Assembly (NCBI GenBank): GCA_945925985.1
Contig: CAMELV010000010.1
Location: 1-64,000 of the forward strand
DNA length: 64,000 nt
Direction of reading: 5' to 3'
DNA from: Comamonas sp. lk
Lineage (GTDB): Bacteria > Pseudomonadota > Gammaproteobacteria > Burkholderiales > Burkholderiaceae_C
Shown: one piece after another, positions 29,980 through 38,707 of the stretch
How positions within the stretch are numbered: the first letter of the stretch is position 1
How the letters are laid out: each line of letters begins with the position of its first letter
The notes under the pieces: model-generated
Seen by the model: only the letters and a program-made list of their open reading frames with translations
Database searches by the model: none
What the model was told of the DNA's origin: nothing
Made by a program: the position numbers and the translations under genes

Positions 29980-31173
29980 TTGAAAATCACCAAAGTCGAA
30001 ACCCTGCGGCTCGACGAGTTCCCGAACATCATTTGGGTGCGCGTCTATACCGATGAGGGTCTGGTCGGTCTGGGCGAAACCTTCATGGGCGCTCAGGCGG
30101 TGGAGGCCTATATCCACGAGTGGGCCGGTCCGAAGCTGCTGGGCAAGGACCCGCTGGCGATCGAGGCGCGCAACCGGGAACTTACAGGCTACCTGGGCTG
30201 GCGTGGCTCCGGCGCCGAGACACGCGGCAACTCGGCCATCGACATCGCGTTGTGGGACATTTTTGGCAAGGCTGCCAACATGCCGCTGCACACCGCACTG
30301 GGTGGCAAAAGTCGCGACGACATCCGCATTTACAACACCTGCGCCGGCTACCGTTATGTGCGCAATACCGTTAACCAGAGCACGTCCAACTGGGGCCTGG
30401 GCCAGCATCAGGGGCCGTACGAAGACCTGGAGGGTTTTCTGCACCGCGCTGACGAGGTGGCCGAGTCCTTGCTAAGCGAGGGCATCACAGCGATGAAAAT
30501 CTGGCCGTTTGACCCTGCGGCCGAGCGCAGCGATGGCCAGTACATCAGCAACGCAGACCTCGACTTCGCACTGGAGCCGTTTCGCAAGATCCGCTCGGCC
30601 GTCGGGGAGCGCATGGATATCATGGTCGAGTTCCACAGTCTGTGGCGGCTGCCGATGGCGCAGAAAATTGCTCGGGCGCTCAAACCCTTCAACACCTTCT
30701 GGCATGAAGACGCGATCCGCATGGACAGCCTGGACCTACTCAAGCAGTACGCGCGGGACTGCGAGGCCCTGATCTGCGCCAGCGAGACGCTGAGCTACAA
30801 ATGGGCCTTCAAGGACTATCTGCAGACTGGCGTGGCCGGTGTGGTGATGCTGGATCTGAGCTGGTGCGGTGGCTTGAGCGAGGCGCGCAAAATTGCCGCC
30901 ATGGCCGATGCCTGGCAATTGCCGGTGGCCCCGCACGACTGCACCGGGCCGGTGGTCTGGACCGCCTCCAGCCACCTGTCGCTGCACGCACCCAATGCCC
31001 TGGTGCAGGAGAGTGTGCGGGCCTTTTACAGCGGCTGGTACAAGGAGCTGGTGACTGACTTGCCCGTGGTCAAGCATGGCATGCTGAGCCTGAGCGATAA
31101 ACCCGGGCTAGGCTTGGAATTGCTGCCCGATCTGCACCAGCGTGCTGACGCCACACTGCGTGTCAGCGAGTGA
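29980..31173 (+). CDS. Mandelate racemase/muconate lactonizing enzyme (enolase superfamily) protein
   Basis: KITKVETLRLDEFPNIIWVRVYTDEGLVGLGETF; SAIDIALWDIFGKAANMPLHTALGG; TTG start at 29980 with GGAG at 29970-29973. Track start 29968 lies inside the terminator T-tract. Confidence 0.88.
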   Translation: MKITKVETLRLDEFPNIIWVRVYTDEGLVGLGETFMGAQAVEAYIHEWAGPKLLGKDPLAIEARNRELTGYLGWRGSGAETRGNSAIDIALWDIFGKAANMPLHTALGGKSRDDIRIYNTCAGYRYVRNTVNQSTSNWGLGQHQGPYEDLEGFLHRADEVAESLLSEGITAMKIWPFDPAAERSDGQYISNADLDFALEPFRKIRSAVGERMDIMVEFHSLWRLPMAQKIARALKPFNTFWHEDAIRMDSLDLLKQYARDCEALICASETLSYKWAFKDYLQTGVAGVVMLDLSWCGGLSEARKIAAMADAWQLPVAPHDCTGPVVWTASSHLSLHAPNALVQESVRAFYSGWYKELVTDLPVVKHGMLSLSDKPGLGLELLPDLHQRADATLRVSE

Positions 31174-31210
31174 CGCCCGCTTCATGTCGCCGCTGGTCGC
31201 TTCGTGACGG

Positions 31211-31990
31211 CTACTGGGTGTAAACGCCGCCGTCAACAATGAGCATCTCGCCGTTGACAAAGCCGGCAGCAGGGCCAAGCAAGAACAGGATGGGCCCTGT
31301 CATGTCTTGCGGTTGCGCCATACGGTTCATCGGAACGCGCTTGCCATACTTGTCGGCATCAATGCCGTCGAAGATCTGTTCCCGACCCGTGCCGCCGGTC
31401 AGAAAGGCGGTGTTGGTCAGGCCAGGTGCAACCGCGTTAACACGGACGCGTGGCGCGTTCTCGCGGGCCAGGCCCTTGGTCAGGGCGACAACGCCAGCCT
31501 TGGCCGCTCCGTAATGGGTGTATCCCTTGACCACGTCGACTGCCATGGTCGAGGCGACGCTGACCATGGCGCCGTTTCCGGATCGGTGCAACATCGGCAA
31601 AGCTGCGCGGGCGCAAAGAAAATGGCAGCGCAGGTTGCCAGCGATGATCTCGTCAAACACGGCCACCGACAAGTTGGCAATGGGCTGCCAGCCCTTGAAG
31701 AACCCGGCCAGATTGACAAAGCCGTCCAGCGCCGGCCAGTGCTGACACAGCGTTTCAAAGGCAGCCGCCACGCTGGATTCGTCACTGCCGTCCATGGCAA
31801 TTGAGAGCACCTGCGTTGGCGGCGGGTTTTGCGCCAGCGAACTGGGCAGGTCCAGCACCGCCACTGCTACGCCGGTGTCCAACAGCGCCTGCACCAGTTG
31901 GCGGCCCATGCCGCCGCAGCCTCCGACGACGGCGACCCGCGCGCCGGGTGGCGGTCCCAGGCGCGCGGGATCAAAGGCCGGTACGGTCAC
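31211..31990 (-). CDS. SDR family oxidoreductase
   Basis: GARVAVVGGCGGMGRQLVQAL, YGAAKAGVVALTKGLARE; GTG at 31990 preferred over track start 32089, which overlaps the upstream CDS. Confidence 0.82.
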   Translation of the reverse strand: MTVPAFDPARLGPPPGARVAVVGGCGGMGRQLVQALLDTGVAVAVLDLPSSLAQNPPPTQVLSIAMDGSDESSVAAAFETLCQHWPALDGFVNLAGFFKGWQPIANLSVAVFDEIIAGNLRCHFLCARAALPMLHRSGNGAMVSVASTMAVDVVKGYTHYGAAKAGVVALTKGLARENAPRVRVNAVAPGLTNTAFLTGGTGREQIFDGIDADKYGKRVPMNRMAQPQDMTGPILFLLGPAAGFVNGEMLIVDGGVYTQ

Positions 31991-32015
31991 GTTAGCTGCA
32001 ACCCGGTGACCGTGC

Positions 32016-33179
32016 TCAAGGCAGTAGGTCGCTGACCGAGACCCAGCGGCCGCCGCTGGCCTGGTCGACACGCACCGTTTCCGGGTCAATGTGGTTGGTC
32101 TTGAAGGTCTTGGGACCGTAGAAAATCAGGCCCTTGTCGTCGTAGCCGGTGGTCTGCAACGCCTTAGCCACTTTGTCGGCAGTGATGTCACGGCCGGCAG
32201 CGGTCAGGCCCTTGATGAACCAGTCGGTGTAGACGTAGGCCAAAAGCGCATTTTCATCGGGTTCCATGTTGTTGAAGCGCTTCTTGAAGCTGTCTTTCCA
32301 GCCCTTGACTTCGGGTGCATCCGTGCCGGCTTTCCAGACGCCGACGCCATACAGGCCCTCCACGGTCTCCTTGCCCAGTTGCAGCACGATGCCGGTGCGG
32401 CCAGGGTTACCTGTCAACACCTTGACATCGGTCCAGCCCAGCTTCTTGACTTCGGACATGATGCCCACGGTTTCGCGGGTAACGGTGGCGATGACGATCA
32501 GGTCGGTGCCTGCAGCCTTCATGCGGGCCACCTGGGAGGAGAAGTCAATGTCGGCCACCTTGTAGCCAGCTTCAGCCACCAGCGTCAGGCCATTGGCCTG
32601 CACCGCTGACTTGACGCCCGTGCCCATCAGGTCACCGAGCGGACCCTCCTGGTAGATGTAGCCCACTTTTTTGGCACCGTGCTTTTTGATCATCCAGTCG
32701 ACACCTTTGTGCATGACGGTGTTGTAGTTGGGCGTGGTGGTGAACAGCAAGGGGCTTTTGCCAGAGATTTGCTGGATTACCGAGGACGCAGCCCAAGGCG
32801 AAAAATACAGCACGCCCGCATCCACCGCTTTCTTCACCGTTGCCGCGTTCGGGCCGGAGCCAAAGGGGTTGACGATCGCAAAGACATCGTCGCTGCGGAT
32901 CAGTTTGTCGACGGCACGCACCGCCAGTTGCGGTTGGCTGCCGTTGTCTTCCACCACCATGCGCAGCTTGCGGCCGTTGATGCCGCCGGCCTCATTGACC
33001 TCATCAAGGCGCATCTGCATGCCGTTGCGCAGGTGCGGCATGCCCGCAGCCACCGGGCCAGACAGGTCCATGTGGGTGCCCAGGACAATCTCTTTGTCTG
33101 AGACCCCGCCCGCGTGTGCGGTGGTCCCCAGCACAGCGGCCAGCAGGGCAGCTGGCAAAAATTTGAAATAACGCTTCAT
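32016..33179 (-). CDS. ABC transporter substrate-binding protein (branched-chain amino acid type, LivK-like)
   Basis: 387 aa with signal peptide MKRYFKFLPAALLAAVLGTTAHA; DKEIVLGTHMDLSGPVAAG. Confidence 0.92.
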   Translation of the reverse strand: MKRYFKFLPAALLAAVLGTTAHAGGVSDKEIVLGTHMDLSGPVAAGMPHLRNGMQMRLDEVNEAGGINGRKLRMVVEDNGSQPQLAVRAVDKLIRSDDVFAIVNPFGSGPNAATVKKAVDAGVLYFSPWAASSVIQQISGKSPLLFTTTPNYNTVMHKGVDWMIKKHGAKKVGYIYQEGPLGDLMGTGVKSAVQANGLTLVAEAGYKVADIDFSSQVARMKAAGTDLIVIATVTRETVGIMSEVKKLGWTDVKVLTGNPGRTGIVLQLGKETVEGLYGVGVWKAGTDAPEVKGWKDSFKKRFNNMEPDENALLAYVYTDWFIKGLTAAGRDITADKVAKALQTTGYDDKGLIFYGPKTFKTNHIDPETVRVDQASGGRWVSVSDLLP

Positions 33180-33233
33180 AACGGTCTCCTTCTCTAGTTA
33201 ATCGACAGATGAAAAATGGGGGTGCTTGCTGCC

Positions 33234-35081
33234 TCAGGGCGGGGCGTACATGCTGGCAATCACAGCCGCGTACTTGCTCGCCACCACCTTGCGCTTGAGC
33301 TTCATGGTGGGCGTGAGCTCGTCGTCCTCGGCCGTCAGCAACTGGGCAATGATGCGGAAATCCTTGATTTGCTCTGCCCGGGCCAGTCGGGTATTGACCT
33401 GCTCTAGCTCGGTCCGGATCATGGCCAGCACTTCAGGCGCACGCGTCATGCTGGCGTAGTCGGTGTAAGGCACCTGCCGGTCTTGGGCAAACTTGGCCAC
33501 GTTGTCCTGGTCCAGCATCACCAGGCAGGTCAGGTAGTGCCGGCCCTCACCGATCACCACCGCGTCCGAGATGTAGGGGCTGAACTTGAGGTGGTTCTCG
33601 ATGTTGCTGGGTGTGATGTTTTTGCCGCCAGAGGTGATGATGATGTCTTTGAGCCGGTCTTTGATGCTCAAGAAGCCCTCGGCGTCGATGGCGCCGCAGT
33701 CGCCTGTGTGCAGCCAGCCGTCAGCATCGATGGTCTCCCGGGTTTTTTCGGGCAGGTTCCAGTAGCCAGCGAAGACATTGGGACCTCGCACCAGCACCTC
33801 GTCGTCGACGCCGAGCCGAATCTCGGTGCCCTGCGCGCAGACCCCGGCAGTGCCGATCCGGATGCGGTCAGCTGGCATCGAGGTGCAGAAACCGCAGGTC
33901 TCAGTCATGCCAAAGGCCTCGAGCAGATCGATGCCCACGGCCATGTACCAGCGCAACAGGTCAGGCGGCACGGGTGCCGCGCCGGTCATCGCGGTCTTGA
34001 TGTTCTGCAAGCCCAGAAAGCTGCGTAAATTGGACAACACCAGTTTTTGCAGCAAGGCATAACGCGTGGCCCGCCAGCCGGTGATGGGGCGGCCATCAAG
34101 CCGGGCCTGTGCCATGGCTGCGCCCTCAGTCAGCACCTGCGCGTACACCTTGCGCGATACGGGCAGCGCATCCTGCATGTACAGGGTGACCTGGGAGTAC
34201 ATTTTTTCCCAGAACCGCGGTGGCCCGAAGATCACGTGGGGTGCGACCTCGCGCACATCATTGAAGACGGTGCCAGAGTTCTCGGGGAAATGGACGGTCT
34301 GACCCTGTGCCAGTGGGTTGTAGGCGGTGCTCATGCGCTCGGCGATATGGCACAGGGGTAAAAAGGACAGGGTCCGGTCCAGCGGTTGCAGGTTCAGGTA
34401 CTGTTGCACGCTGTTGATCTGGAACACCAGGTTGCGGTTGCTGATCATGGCCCCTTTGGGCGCCCCGGTGGTGCCCGAGGTGTAGACCAGAAAGGCGATG
34501 TCGTCCGGTTGGCTGGCGTCGATGGACGCGTCAAAACGTTCTCCATGGGCCGCTGCCTGGGCCTGACCCAGAGCCAGGAACTGGTCGAATGGGGTGGCCA
34601 TCGGGTCTGCCAGATCACGCATACCCCTGAGGTCAGTGATAACGATGCGCTGCAGGGCCGGACAGTGGTCGCGCACCGACAGGGCTTTGTCGTATTGCTC
34701 TTGGTTTTCAACGAACAGCACGCGCACTGCGGCGTCCTGCAGAACGTATTGCACCTGCTCGGGCGAAGAGGTTGGGTAGATGCCGGTGCTCAAAATCCCC
34801 ATGCACTGCGCGCCAAAGTCGGCGTACAGCCACTCGGGCCGGTTCTCTGACAGGATGGCAATGGCTTCGCCACGCTGCAAGCCCAGGCTGTGCAGGGCCA
34901 GCCCGACGGCGCGGGCCTGGTCAAAGTACTGCGCCCAGCTGATCGAGGCCCAGATGCCTTTCTTCTTGTGACGCAACGCAGCCAGCGATGCCCATTGTTG
35001 GCTGCGGGCACGGAACAGCTTTTGCGGCGTGTCAGAACCGAAAGCCAGAATAGGCAAGGACGAGGGCGTGGCGACAGACAT
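33234..35081 (-). CDS. Long-chain acyl-CoA synthetase-like AMP-binding protein
   Basis: 615 aa; VYTSGTTGAPKGAMISNRN, GFLSIKDRLKDIIITSGGKNITPSNIE. Confidence 0.92.
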   Translation of the reverse strand: MSVATPSSLPILAFGSDTPQKLFRARSQQWASLAALRHKKKGIWASISWAQYFDQARAVGLALHSLGLQRGEAIAILSENRPEWLYADFGAQCMGILSTGIYPTSSPEQVQYVLQDAAVRVLFVENQEQYDKALSVRDHCPALQRIVITDLRGMRDLADPMATPFDQFLALGQAQAAAHGERFDASIDASQPDDIAFLVYTSGTTGAPKGAMISNRNLVFQINSVQQYLNLQPLDRTLSFLPLCHIAERMSTAYNPLAQGQTVHFPENSGTVFNDVREVAPHVIFGPPRFWEKMYSQVTLYMQDALPVSRKVYAQVLTEGAAMAQARLDGRPITGWRATRYALLQKLVLSNLRSFLGLQNIKTAMTGAAPVPPDLLRWYMAVGIDLLEAFGMTETCGFCTSMPADRIRIGTAGVCAQGTEIRLGVDDEVLVRGPNVFAGYWNLPEKTRETIDADGWLHTGDCGAIDAEGFLSIKDRLKDIIITSGGKNITPSNIENHLKFSPYISDAVVIGEGRHYLTCLVMLDQDNVAKFAQDRQVPYTDYASMTRAPEVLAMIRTELEQVNTRLARAEQIKDFRIIAQLLTAEDDELTPTMKLKRKVVASKYAAVIASMYAPP

Positions 35082-35088
35082 GGTTCGG

Positions 35089-35877
35089 CTACCTCCAGGT
35101 CTTGCGCCGCTTCCAGCGCTGTTTTTGGCCGTCTTCGCGCGCCTGCTGATGGCCCCCGCCCAGGTAGAACTCTTTTACATCGTCCTTGGCCATGAGTTCG
35201 GCGCAGCTGCCGGCCGCCACGATCCGGCCAAGTTCCATGATGTAGCCGTCGTCGGCCGTGGCCAGGGCAATCGCGGCATTTTGCTCGACCACCAGAATGG
35301 CCGTGCCCAGCTCGGCATTGATACGTTTGATGATGACGAAAATTTCGCGGGTCAGCAGGGGCGATAGGCCGAGCGACGGCTCATCAAGCAGCAGGACCGC
35401 GGGCCTGGCCATCAGCGCCCGCCCGATCGCCAGCATCTGTTGTTCGCCGCCCGACAGCAAACCGCCATGCTGGGCTTGGCGCTCAAGCAGGCGCGGAAAC
35501 CAAGTGAAGACCCGCGCCAGGTCGGCCTCAATATGCTCACGACCGGCACGCGCGAAGGTGCCCATCATCAGGTTCTCGCGCACCGACAGAAAGGGAAAAA
35601 CTTGGCGGCCTTCGGGCACCAGCACCACACCGCTGCGCGCCACCTGGTCGGGGTCTTGTCCGTGGATGGCCTTGCCCTGGTAGTTGATGCTGCCCTTGAA
35701 GGGATCGATGACGCCGGCAATGGTATTGAGCAGCGTGGTCTTGCCGGCGCCATTGGCCCCGAGCACGGCCACGATACGGCCTGGTTGGACCTCCAGGTTG
35801 ATGCCCTTGATGGCATTGACGGGGCCGTACCACGTCTCCAGGTTCTTGATGGCGAGTACAGGTGTTGGGGTGGTCAT
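35089..35877 (-). CDS. Branched-chain-type ABC transporter ATP-binding protein (LivF-like)
   Basis: MTTPTPVLAIKNLETWYG; GANGAGKTTLLN; LSGGEQQMLAIGRALMARP. Confidence 0.92.
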   Translation of the reverse strand: MTTPTPVLAIKNLETWYGPVNAIKGINLEVQPGRIVAVLGANGAGKTTLLNTIAGVIDPFKGSINYQGKAIHGQDPDQVARSGVVLVPEGRQVFPFLSVRENLMMGTFARAGREHIEADLARVFTWFPRLLERQAQHGGLLSGGEQQMLAIGRALMARPAVLLLDEPSLGLSPLLTREIFVIIKRINAELGTAILVVEQNAAIALATADDGYIMELGRIVAAGSCAELMAKDDVKEFYLGGGHQQAREDGQKQRWKRRKTWR

Positions 35878-35881
35878 GGCG

Positions 35882-36640
35882 TCAGGCCCCCAGGTAGGCG
35901 GCAATCACTGCCGGGTCACCCTGTACCTCGGCCGGGGTACCCAGCGCCAGCACCTGCCCCATGTTCATGCACAACACGCGGTCGGCGGCCTCGGACACCA
36001 GTGACATGTCGTGTTCGACCATGATCACCGTGATGCCCAGGTCTTTCTGGATGTCGTCAATCCAGAAGGCCAGCTCACGGGTCTCTTCCGGGTTAAGGCC
36101 GGAGGCTGGTTCATCCAGCAGCAGCAGGCGGGGTTGGGTGGCCAGTGCGCGCGCCAATTCGACCACCTTGCGCACGCCATAGGGCAGGCCGGCCACCGGG
36201 CTGTTGCGGTAGGGCATCAGATCGAGCAGTTGAATCACGTCTTCGACCTGGTCCCGCGAAGCGGCCTCAGCCGCACGGACCGCCGGGGTCCAGAGCCACT
36301 GCGCTGCAAAGCTGCCGTGCGGAAAGCGGTGCCGGCCCAACAGCAGGTTGTCCAGAACGGTGCCGCCTTCAAACAGTTCGATGTTTTGGAAAGTGCGTCC
36401 GATGCCGCTGTGCACCACCTTATGGCGCGGCAGCGCCGTGATGTCCTGGCCTTCGAACAATACCCGGCCCTGGGTCGGGTCAAACACCCGGGTGATCACG
36501 TTCAGGACCGAGGTCTTGCCGGCGCCGTTGGGGCCAATGATGGCAAACACCTCACCCTGTTCGACCGAGAAACTGACATTGCCGATCGCCTGCACACCAC
36601 CAAAGCGCAGGGACAAATCAGAGACGGAAAACACGCTCAC
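35882..36640 (-). CDS. Branched-chain-type ABC transporter ATP-binding protein (LivG-like)
   Basis: GPNGAGKTSVLNVITRVFDPTQG; VELARALATQPRLLLLDEPASGLNPEE. Confidence 0.92.
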   Translation of the reverse strand: MSVFSVSDLSLRFGGVQAIGNVSFSVEQGEVFAIIGPNGAGKTSVLNVITRVFDPTQGRVLFEGQDITALPRHKVVHSGIGRTFQNIELFEGGTVLDNLLLGRHRFPHGSFAAQWLWTPAVRAAEAASRDQVEDVIQLLDLMPYRNSPVAGLPYGVRKVVELARALATQPRLLLLDEPASGLNPEETRELAFWIDDIQKDLGITVIMVEHDMSLVSEAADRVLCMNMGQVLALGTPAEVQGDPAVIAAYLGA

Positions 36641-37713
36641 TTGTAACGCTCCGACTTCATGTAGCTCTTGCCGCGTTTGAACATGTCTTGCCGGTACAGC
36701 GGAAAGGTTTCAAGAAAGGTCTTGAACTTGATCCAGCGGCCGTTGAGCCCTTTCGGCTCGAAAAGGACAAACAGCGCCAGCACCAAGCCGAAGACGAAGG
36801 TTTCCAGCCCGAACTGTTTGGCGATGTGGTCGGGCAGCAGGGGCTTGATCCGGGAGATGAAGGTCGGCAGCATGCTGATCAGGATGGCGCCCAAGATGGC
36901 ACCACGCAGCGAACCCAGGCCGCCGATGGTGACCATCAGCACCAGCTCAAGCGAGAGAATCAGGCCAAAGCCTTCTGGCGTCAGGAACCCAACATGGTGG
37001 GCCAGCAGGGCGCCACCCAGTCCGGTGACCATGGCAGAGACCACAAAAGCCAGCACCTTGTAACCCGCCACCCAGATGCCCAGGCTGTAGGCCGCAGCCT
37101 CGGAGTCGCGCACCCCCATGAAGGCTCGCCCGGTTTTGGCGCGCATCAGGTTAAGTAAACCCAGCAGCACGATCACCAGCACCACCAGACACAGGTAGTA
37201 GAAAGATTGCAGCTTGGACAAGTCCAGGCCGAACAGCACCGGGCTGTTGACAGAGATGCCGTTAAAGCCGCCAGTCACGCTCTTCCAGCGGCCAATGACA
37301 TGCTCGGTCAGTATGGCAAAGGCCAGTGTGACCATGGCGAGGTAGAGCCCGGATACCCTGATCGCCGGCAGCCCGATGACCAGGCCAATGAGGCCCGTAA
37401 AGGCAGCGGCCAGCAACATCGATGGCACCAGCGGGAACCCATGCGCGAGCAGCCAGGTGTGGGTGTAGGCGCCGATGGCGATGAACGCCGAGTGCCCCAG
37501 CGACACCTGTCCGGTGTAGCCCACCAAGACCATCAGGCCCAGGCTAACAATGCACATGATGAACACGTAACTGAGCTCGCCCACCACATACTTGGGCATC
37601 ACCCATGGGGCGATCAGCAGTGCGGCCATCAGCAAACCGTAAGCCAGCCGGCCGGGCAGGTAGCGCAGCAGGGCGTGGCCGTCGCGGTAGGTGGTGTCGT
37701 AGGCAAAGCGCAT
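36637..37713 (-). CDS. Branched-chain-type ABC transporter permease (LivM-like)
   Basis: 358 aa; GYTGQVSLGHSAFIAIGAYT; ATGA overlap with livG-like. Confidence 0.92.
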   Translation of the reverse strand: MRFAYDTTYRDGHALLRYLPGRLAYGLLMAALLIAPWVMPKYVVGELSYVFIMCIVSLGLMVLVGYTGQVSLGHSAFIAIGAYTHTWLLAHGFPLVPSMLLAAAFTGLIGLVIGLPAIRVSGLYLAMVTLAFAILTEHVIGRWKSVTGGFNGISVNSPVLFGLDLSKLQSFYYLCLVVLVIVLLGLLNLMRAKTGRAFMGVRDSEAAAYSLGIWVAGYKVLAFVVSAMVTGLGGALLAHHVGFLTPEGFGLILSLELVLMVTIGGLGSLRGAILGAILISMLPTFISRIKPLLPDHIAKQFGLETFVFGLVLALFVLFEPKGLNGRWIKFKTFLETFPLYRQDMFKRGKSYMKSERYK

Positions 37714-37726
37714 GGGAGGCAGCTTG

Positions 37727-38611
37727 TCAGACCCGACGTCCGTGGGCTTCGCCCAATAGCCCGCGCGGCCAGAGAATCAGCACGCCGATGAGCACGATGT
37801 AGGCCATGGCATCCTTGAAGCCGTCGGGCAGGTAGACCCCGGAAAACTGTTCGATCACGCCCAGCAAGAGGCCGCCCAGGATGGCTCCCGGCACACTGCC
37901 GAACCCCCCCAACACCAAGGCGGCAAGGGCTTTGAGCACCACGATCCACAGACCGATGTCAACCAGCGCAATCGGCGCCAGCAGCAGGCCGCAGACCGCA
38001 GCGATGGCACCTGAGATGGCCCAGACCATTGAGGTCACCCGTTTGACGCGAATGCCGCTCAGGTAGGCGGCAAGTTGGTTTTGCGAGGCCGCCTGGATCG
38101 AGGTGCCAAGAGCGGTTTTTTTAAGAAACCAAAACAGCACCAGCGTGATCAGCAGCGCACAGCCCACAATCGCCAGGCTAAGGTCATTGATCACCAGGGT
38201 GCCTAGCTGTGTTTTCTGGCCGGTCCAGGGGGTGGGGTAGGTGCGTGAGTCGGGCCCGAAAAACATACTGACCAGACCACGCAGCATGAAGGCGATGGCA
38301 ATGGTCAGCATAACCCCCGCAAATTGGGGTTGCCCGACGATCATGCGCATGATGCGGGCGTCGATCAGCCAGCTCAGGGCTGCGGCCAGCAGCACGGTGG
38401 CCAGGGTCGCCAGCCAGAACGGCCAGCCCAGTCCGACGATCAGACCCCAGCCCACAAAGGAGGACGCCATCAGCACGTCACCGTGTGCGAAATTGAGGAC
38501 CTCAGTCGCCTTGTAAGTCAGGACCAGTCCCAACGCCACCAGCGCATAAATGGCGCCGATGGCGACCCCGTTGAGGGTCAGCTGAATCAATTGGGCAAGA
38601 TCGGAATTCAA
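37727..38611 (-). CDS. Branched-chain-type ABC transporter permease (LivH-like)
   Basis: 294 aa; NGVAIGAIYALVALGLVLTYKATEVLNFAHGDVLM; TTG start. Confidence 0.9.
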   Translation of the reverse strand: MNSDLAQLIQLTLNGVAIGAIYALVALGLVLTYKATEVLNFAHGDVLMASSFVGWGLIVGLGWPFWLATLATVLLAAALSWLIDARIMRMIVGQPQFAGVMLTIAIAFMLRGLVSMFFGPDSRTYPTPWTGQKTQLGTLVINDLSLAIVGCALLITLVLFWFLKKTALGTSIQAASQNQLAAYLSGIRVKRVTSMVWAISGAIAAVCGLLLAPIALVDIGLWIVVLKALAALVLGGFGSVPGAILGGLLLGVIEQFSGVYLPDGFKDAMAYIVLIGVLILWPRGLLGEAHGRRV

Positions 38612-38623
38612 GGTTTAAATCTG

Positions 38624-38636
38624 GACTAACTTAGTC
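38624..38636. promoter_or_regulatory. Perfect 6-1-6 palindrome immediately upstream of the livH-type operon
   Basis: GACTAA-C-TTAGTC, 13 nt upstream of the TTG start, in the only sizeable gap (96 bp) between the two large minus-strand operons. Confidence 0.5.
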
Positions 38637-38707
38637 TGGTTTACGAAGTAATATTTTTTCACATCCACTTTGCTTCGTCTACCTGTCACGGGCCCTGTTG
38701 TACCCAC

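Noticed and set aside
38636-38690. ACGAAG...CTTCGT inverted repeat as a terminator or riboswitch
   Set aside because: Only 6-bp arms with a ~24-nt loop and no supporting context; likely chance.
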